The notes under the pieces were generated by a model. The model did not search any database, was not told the origin of the DNA, and saw only the letters and a program-made list of their open reading frames with translations. 64,000 nt of DNA. Origin: Chloroflexota bacterium. GTDB lineage: Bacteria > Chloroflexota > Anaerolineae > Anaerolineales > Villigracilaceae. The stretch covers positions 1-64,000 of the forward strand of contig JACRLB010000046.1 of NCBI GenBank assembly GCA_016235445.1, read 5' to 3'. A program made the position numbers and the translations under genes. This document shows positions 59,969-64,000 of this stretch, in pieces. Every line of letters begins with the position of its first letter. The first letter of the stretch is position 1.

Positions 59969-60978
59969 TAGTCCGAGGCCTGGTGAACCGCGAATTTTTT
60001 GATGTAATACTGGCGGGTTTCGCTCATCGATTCTTCGATGTTGGGGTAGGCGAACCAGGCGGTTGCAAAACCGAAGAGCGCGCCAGTGAACGCGCGCAGG
60101 AAGGGCGTGCTTTCGCGGTACGGCACGAGGGACGCGAGCCAGTCCCAATTGAACTGGCTGAAGAGCTGTGAGAATCCATCCAGGCCGATGGGCGCAATAC
60201 CGATGAGGAGCCATAGCATCCAATGCAGTGATTTGAAGCGGCGGCCTGTTAGCCCGAAGATAATTCCAAAACCCAGAATGGCAAGGTAGATGGCGATGTC
60301 ACGTTCACATAAAGCAACCTTGTAGCCAACCGCATCATCGCCGATGTAATTGCGGGCTTCAAAACGCGTAAAGCTGTAGGGGTCGCTTAGGTTCGCAAGG
60401 CCTGTTACTTCTTCGAATGTTTTTACGCCTTGCAGTCTCGCTTCTGCCAGCGGATAGTAAGGCTGTTCGCCGTAGAGGAAGAAGGAGCGAAAGCCGAATT
60501 GATGGCACAAGGGCTTGTACATGCGGTAGATGATTTGCGCGGGCAGGACTGCATTTAATTTCATCAGGGTTGGCGCGAGGAAGGGCAGGCCGACATACAA
60601 GAGCATGAAAAGATTCAAAATGAGCAGGTAACGCCTGGCGATCCAAGATGAGACACGGTCGCCGGTGGTGATGCTCCTGCCTTTTTGGACGCGCTGTTTG
60701 TATTCGGGGTCTTCCAATTTTTCCAACTGGTTCTTCCTGTCGAAGGCCGCGCCGATGGTCATTTTTAGTTTCTGGCTGGTGATGGGATATTTCAACGCGT
60801 ACGGCCCTGCCTCCACGACGGGGATGGACTGCGCGTATTTTGCAACCAGCACAGCATCGGAATCAATGTCTACTTCGATAAGACGGTGGGGATATTGGGA
60901 TTGAAGTTTAGTCAATTCAACCCTGATTTCGTCACAGGGTTTGCTGTCTTTGCGGGTGAAGAGGGTTACATTGAGCAT
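59968..60978 (-). CDS. Glutaredoxin-like / DUF2085 membrane fusion protein
   Basis: From ATG 60978 (AGGA upstream) the product has 336 residues. Residues 1-80 resemble a glutaredoxin-like (DUF836) domain (LNVTLFTRKDSKPCDEIRVE, VDIDSDAVLVAKYAQSIPVV), but the usual CxxC is reduced to one Cys (SKPC). The remainder is a membrane domain of five or so segments with the DUF2085 motif PLCHQFGFRSFFLYGEQ and CERDIAIYLAI. The coupling of a thiol domain to DUF2085 suggests redox or thiol signalling at the membrane, but no activity is known. It is translationally coupled to pgeF. Confidence 0.8.
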   Translation of the reverse strand: MLNVTLFTRKDSKPCDEIRVELTKLQSQYPHRLIEVDIDSDAVLVAKYAQSIPVVEAGPYALKYPITSQKLKMTIGAAFDRKNQLEKLEDPEYKQRVQKGRSITTGDRVSSWIARRYLLILNLFMLLYVGLPFLAPTLMKLNAVLPAQIIYRMYKPLCHQFGFRSFFLYGEQPYYPLAEARLQGVKTFEEVTGLANLSDPYSFTRFEARNYIGDDAVGYKVALCERDIAIYLAILGFGIIFGLTGRRFKSLHWMLWLLIGIAPIGLDGFSQLFSQFNWDWLASLVPYRESTPFLRAFTGALFGFATAWFAYPNIEESMSETRQYYIKKFAVHQASD

Positions 60979-61046
60979 AATTAATCCTGTAAAAAAGACT
61001 TGACACAAAAACTCAAAGAAGCACAAGGATTACCCTTCTTTTTAAC

Positions 61047-61188
61047 GGCTCTTCAGGATTGAGTGGGGTAAAACCCCATCTACCACAGAGCGCACAAAGA
61101 TCACAGAGATTTTAAAGGGTTTTTCTCTGTGGACTCTGTGATCTTTGTGGTGAAAAAATGTGCAACCCCACTAAATACCAAAGAGCCT
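61047..61188. mobile_element. MITE-like element with GGCTCTT ends
   Basis: Left end GGCTCTTCAGGATTGAGTGG and right end CCACTAAATACCAAAGAGCC are imperfect inverted repeats. The interior palindrome is ACCACAGAGCGCACAAAGAT with ATCTTTGTGGT. It resembles the element at 49392-49534 in size (142 bp) and interior words but has different ends. Confidence 0.7.
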
Positions 61189-61349
61189 TTTTAACTTAAC
61201 CTTCGTGTACGTTGTGTCCTTTATGTTTAAATGGTTTTAATTTTGGCTCTTGCGTCGTTTCAAGGAGCTCGTCAAAAAAGAGGCGTATTTTCGAGGCAAA
61301 ATCGAACAAAAATTGCCCAGCTCCTTGAAATCACTTATGAGCCTTAATT
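61189..61349. repeat. Inverted repeat downstream of ccdA
   Basis: CCTTCGTGTACGTTGTGTCC (about 61200) is a single arm of the CTTTGTG family. TTTCAAGGAGCT (61258-61269) and AGCTCCTTGAAA (61319-61330) are 12-bp inverted arms around a 49-nt loop. No gene is seen. Confidence 0.6.
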
Positions 61350-62072
61350 TTAAATCCCAAAATTAAAATAGAAGAACTGGCCTTGCTGGGCAATCAGTTC
61401 AAATATTCCTGTGAAGAGCATCACGCCGACAATTACTAAAATCACGCCCATGGCAATTTCAACATAGCGCATTACCTTGTTGTATTTTTTCAGGGTGGCG
61501 GTTACCCAGCCAATGCCCAGGGCGGCCACCAGAAACGGGATCGCCAGCCCCGCCGAATAGAACGTGAGCAGGGTCGCGCCAAGTGAAACAGAGCCGCCAT
61601 TGATGGCAAGCGTGAGAATCGCGCCGAGGACAGGTCCCACGCAGGGAGACCAGCCCGCCGAGAAGAACACACCCATCAACGCCGAGGAGAGGTATCCTAA
61701 CTTTGGGTTTGGCGCCTGCTGTACGCGGGTATCGTAGGCCAGGAATGGGATGTGGAATACCCCGATCATGTGCAATCCAAAGATGACCACCACAATGCCG
61801 CCAATCTTCGCCAGCCAGTAGCGCAGGTCATACAGCAGGCCGCCAGCAAAGGAGGCGGCCACACCCAGCAGGATAAACACCGTGCTGAAGCCCAACACAA
61901 AGGCAACTCCGTGGCTGAAAGTCAGCCAGCGGTTGGGCTGGTCACCCGCACCTGCCGCGCGTCCGCCGAGATAGCCAACATACGCAGGCACAAGCGAAAA
62001 CACACAAGGAGAAAGGAAGGAGGCCAACCCTGCCAGAAAAGCAAGCCAGACGCTAATTTGTGAAATTTCCAT
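61350..62072 (-). CDS. ccdA: CcdA-type thiol-disulfide membrane transporter
   Basis: The 240-residue protein has six membrane segments, the proline/cysteine motif in FLSPCVFSLVPAYVGYLGG and its partner in FSAGWSPCVGPVLGAIL. CcdA carries reducing equivalents from cytosolic thioredoxin across the membrane to extracytoplasmic thiol proteins, including those for cytochrome c maturation. It follows the L,D-transpeptidase gene by 20 nt; no cognate thioredoxin-like protein is adjacent. Confidence 0.93.
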   Translation of the reverse strand: MEISQISVWLAFLAGLASFLSPCVFSLVPAYVGYLGGRAAGAGDQPNRWLTFSHGVAFVLGFSTVFILLGVAASFAGGLLYDLRYWLAKIGGIVVVIFGLHMIGVFHIPFLAYDTRVQQAPNPKLGYLSSALMGVFFSAGWSPCVGPVLGAILTLAINGGSVSLGATLLTFYSAGLAIPFLVAALGIGWVTATLKKYNKVMRYVEIAMGVILVIVGVMLFTGIFELIAQQGQFFYFNFGI

Positions 62073-62092
62073 AATGATTTAGAACCTCGGGA

Positions 62093-63250
62093 TTAGAATT
62101 TTCTCTCTGTAGATTGCACAATTGTGCCGTGATCGGGAAGGGATACGCGTAATTCGCTTTGGGCAAGCGATACATACGGAGTAGTCCAGCGGAAGATCCA
62201 TTTGGCATTTTCAGGGGTTACATTGATACAGCCGTGCGAGCGCTTCTCGCCAAAGGCATTGTGCCAAAACGCGCCGTGGATGGCAATCCCTTCGCCGCTG
62301 ATAAATGTATTCCACGGAACCGCAGGGGTGGAGTAACCCGCCTGAGCCGAGCCTGCCGTCATATTTTTGGAAATTATTTTCCAGTGGGTAATCAAGTTCC
62401 CCGCTGGGGTGGCAAATTGATCCGAGATTTGACCTGTGATCGGGTCGTAGGCTTTTCCGCTGGAGATGCGGCAGAAGAAAACTTCGTTACTGCCTTCAAA
62501 GCAGGAGAGGGTTTGATAGTCCAAATCCACTGAAATTGTCTTTTCATCGGGGTTGAAGTCTGGGGTGATGGGCGCCACTTCTTCTTCCGTGAGAATCTTG
62601 AACCCTGCGCCATCGCCCCAGAAGAACTCACCGTAGCCGCCGCCGTAACCGTAGCCCTTGCCGTAGGCATCTTCATTCCAGCGGTATTCCACAAAGCCAT
62701 TACTCTGGCGGATTTGGTCAATCCACACCACCTGCCCATAATACAAACGTGGCGGGAAGTTATAGGTAATGTGATCCTGGAGCCAGGGAGAGGCAACCAC
62801 GCCTTCGTGAGTCAACTCGATGTAAGGGACGGTCACTTCTGCCCAAAAGCCAGTCTGCCCTGCGGGGAGTTCTGCGATGGGCACGTTGGGGAAATTCTTC
62901 GTCGGCTGAAGCATGGATGCGTAAATGTAACCTTGTGAAGTCTCCACGTAGCGCTGGTTGGATAATCCGCCGATCACATTCCCGATCACCTCGCGTCCCC
63001 ACTCCACGAGCGTATCCGCGCCCAGCTTGCCAATGGAGGTGTTCAAGCCAGGGTCGTTCGTGGGGCGGCTGCGAAGGTCAATATCAGGCTCCACCACGCG
63101 GCCAATAATGTCACTGACGGGGAACTGCGGCAAACGTTTCGGCGTGTACAACGCTTCAAGTTCAGGGAAGTTATATGGCTTGAACGCCATCGCGCCGAAA
63201 CCAACCCCTGCCAGTTTTAGAAAGTCACGCCTTGAAATTGGTCTTTGCAT
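62093..63250 (-). CDS. Tat-exported L,D-transpeptidase (YkuD domain)
   Basis: From ATG 63250 (AAAGGTG upstream) the protein has 385 residues and begins with a twin-arginine signal: ISRRDFLKLAGVGFGAMAF. A middle region resembles SH3b-type beta modules. The C-terminal YkuD domain has IHGAFWHNAFGEKRSHGCIN, with the catalytic His and Cys of the HGxxW...SHGC motif. It would form 3-3 cross-links in peptidoglycan or attach proteins to it. Its export through Tat is unusual for this family in well-studied bacteria but common in actinobacteria-like and Chloroflexota sequences (recollection). Confidence 0.93.
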   Translation of the reverse strand: MQRPISRRDFLKLAGVGFGAMAFKPYNFPELEALYTPKRLPQFPVSDIIGRVVEPDIDLRSRPTNDPGLNTSIGKLGADTLVEWGREVIGNVIGGLSNQRYVETSQGYIYASMLQPTKNFPNVPIAELPAGQTGFWAEVTVPYIELTHEGVVASPWLQDHITYNFPPRLYYGQVVWIDQIRQSNGFVEYRWNEDAYGKGYGYGGGYGEFFWGDGAGFKILTEEEVAPITPDFNPDEKTISVDLDYQTLSCFEGSNEVFFCRISSGKAYDPITGQISDQFATPAGNLITHWKIISKNMTAGSAQAGYSTPAVPWNTFISGEGIAIHGAFWHNAFGEKRSHGCINVTPENAKWIFRWTTPYVSLAQSELRVSLPDHGTIVQSTERKF

Positions 63251-63278
63251 GATACACCTTTGACTCGTGAAAAAATTG

Positions 63279-63301
63279 TATCGCAAGATTTATCTTGCGA
63301 G
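63279..63301. repeat. Palindrome matching the one in the methyltransferase gene
   Basis: TCGCAAGATTTATCTTGCGA is a perfect palindrome upstream of the L,D-transpeptidase gene. Its reverse complement with flank resembles 7029-7050. Confidence 0.7.
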
Positions 63302-63306
63302 TGTAG

Positions 63307-63463
63307 TTTGACAATGTCACATTTCAAAACCTTTTACCACAAAGTCCACAAAGGGGCACAACACTTGCGCCGCACTGCGTTCCCTGGCACCGCCCGCCAG
63401 GGCAGGTGTGTTGCAGTGCAGGTGAGGAGAGCAAAATGCTAAACCCAATTGTGACATTGTCAA
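63307..63463. mobile_element. MITE-like element with TGACATTGTCA ends, copy 2
   Basis: Ends TTTGACAATGTCACA and TGTGACATTGTCAAA are perfect inverted repeats. The interior matches 36601-36705 reversed (ACCACAAAGTCCACAAAGG, ACACTTGCGCCGCACTGCGT, GTTGCAGTGCAGGTGAG) but carries an additional CCTGGCACCGCCCGCCAGGG hairpin of about 27 bp. Confidence 0.85.
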
Positions 63464-63655
63464 AGTAGTTACTTCAAAAACAAACGCAAGATAAATCTCC
63501 CTGGCACTGCCCGCCACATCGGCTCTTTGCATTGCTTCGCATCGCAAAGCAATGTCGCATTCGCGGAGCGCTGCCGAAGGGGCAAGTGTGCAGTACCTTT
63601 ACTTTGCAAGCATACCTGCAAACAAAATGAGCGTCAACGGCACAGTGAGAATATA
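63464..63655. other. Intergenic region with hairpin words
   Basis: It holds CCCTGGCACTGCCCGCCA (about 63501), related to the extra hairpin of the preceding element, and GCATTGCTTCGCATCGCAAAGCAATG (in two arms, GCATTGCTT / AAGCAATG). No gene is seen. Confidence 0.5.
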
Positions 63656-64000
63656 TTAATCTTGCAGGTAAACTTCCAAAGCGCGCAAACAGTTTGCGCT
63701 CAGCTTGTGCCCTACTTCATCTTCGCAATAGGTCACTTGCGCGCCAGCCTGCTCGAGCAAAGCCATGGATGCGCGGGCACGTTCCACAGGAATCAATTTA
63801 TCCTGCGTGCCATGCGCCACGAAAATATCTTTCCCAGCCAGCGCCTTCTTCGCAATGTATTCATCCAGGCCAGAGGGAAGAAAACTGGCCAGCACGCCCA
63901 TTTTGCGAACACGCTGGGGATACAACATCCCCATCAAATTGACCATTGCCCCGCCCTGGCTGAATCCCATCAAATCGAATTGCCGCGCTTCCAACTTAAC
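63656..64000 (-). CDS. Alpha/beta hydrolase, phospholipase/carboxylesterase type (partial)
   Basis: The 5' end is beyond the window. The visible 114 residues contain the nucleophile elbow GFSQGGAM, the acid residue in HGTQDKLIPVERAR and the catalytic His in DEVGHKLSAN. This fits the carboxylesterase/phospholipase (YpfH/EstB-like) group of serine hydrolases acting on short acyl esters or thioesters. No ribosome site can be judged. Confidence 0.88.
   Translation of the reverse strand, partial: VKLEARQFDLMGFSQGGAMVNLMGMLYPQRVRKMGVLASFLPSGLDEYIAKKALAGKDIFVAHGTQDKLIPVERARASMALLEQAGAQVTYCEDEVGHKLSANCLRALEVYLQD

Noticed and set aside
59969-60223. Longer N-terminus for the PgeF protein
   Set aside because: The extension is translated out of frame from the upstream DUF2085 gene; ATG 59968 overlaps that gene's stop and begins at the family's normal N-terminus.
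1-64000. Prophage, integrative element or plasmid origin
   Set aside because: No integrase, phage structural gene, relaxase or replication initiator is seen; the mobile DNA consists only of small non-coding elements.

Overview
The window reads as a chromosomal segment of a free-living bacterium, most likely a member of the Chloroflexota (Anaerolineae-like). I infer this from paired FemA/B-like genes, DUF3048 and CapA-like lipoproteins, a Nuo-like membrane gene trio and a very high load of dispersed palindromic and heptameric repeats; no rRNA or marker gene fixes the taxonomy. TGA is used as a normal stop in many genes, including ATGA overlaps, so the standard bacterial code applies.

Layout. 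1-6.1 kb: the start of an unidentified gene, a radical SAM enzyme, then a plus-strand operon upp - hydrolase - TfoX-like - zinc alcohol dehydrogenase - amidase. 6.4-13.5 kb: a DUF1801 protein, a methyltransferase interrupted by two adjacent in-frame TGA codons, a C69-type Ntn peptidase, a membrane O-acyltransferase and a secreted YDG/MBG-repeat protein. 13.8-17.9 kb: a TIR-STAND-TPR gene followed by a 1-kb array of degenerate copies of its own 3' end and hairpin repeats. 17.9-22.4 kb: an ADP-forming acyl-CoA synthetase overlapping a MOSC protein, a PLP desulfhydrase and a GxxExxY gene framed by inverted repeats. 22.5-32.6 kb: a minus-strand cell-envelope block running from a two-component system through a glycosyltransferase, sugar transferase, epimerase and FlaA1/CapD-like dehydratase to two FemA/B-like transferases. 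32.9-38.7 kb: a small secreted helical protein, a CapA-like lipoprotein, a MenC-type enolase, a zinc-ribbon membrane protein and a DUF3048 lipoprotein. 38.7-42.2 kb: three complex-I-like antiporter subunits without catalytic partners. 42.4-49.4 kb: a coiled-coil protein, selB, a SRAP/YedK protein, an MFS transporter, a LysM-M23 peptidase and tRNA-Val(CAC). 49.9-57.7 kb: a sigma/soluble anti-sigma pair, an M50-like membrane protein, a large secreted M4 metallopeptidase, a small membrane protein and a protealysin-like M4 peptidase with an emfourin-like inhibitor gene. 57.7-64 kb: yggU-yggT-yggS-pgeF, a glutaredoxin/DUF2085 fusion, ccdA, an L,D-transpeptidase and a truncated hydrolase.

Two threads stand out. 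First, the split methyltransferase has TGA TGA exactly where the reading frame continues, a hairpin with a GU-bearing loop 10 nt downstream, and the same window encodes the selenocysteine elongation factor SelB; a (di-)selenocysteine methyltransferase is therefore a serious alternative to a pseudogene. Second, palindromic and period-7 repeats are found not only between genes but in frame inside at least eight proteins (alcohol dehydrogenase, methyltransferase, TIR-STAND, acyl-CoA synthetase, both FemA/B proteins, MFS and perhaps MOSC), recalling Rickettsia palindromic elements and cyanobacterial heptamer repeats. Several non-autonomous mobile elements can be delimited with terminal inverted repeats, and one is nested inside another repeat with a 3-bp target duplication.
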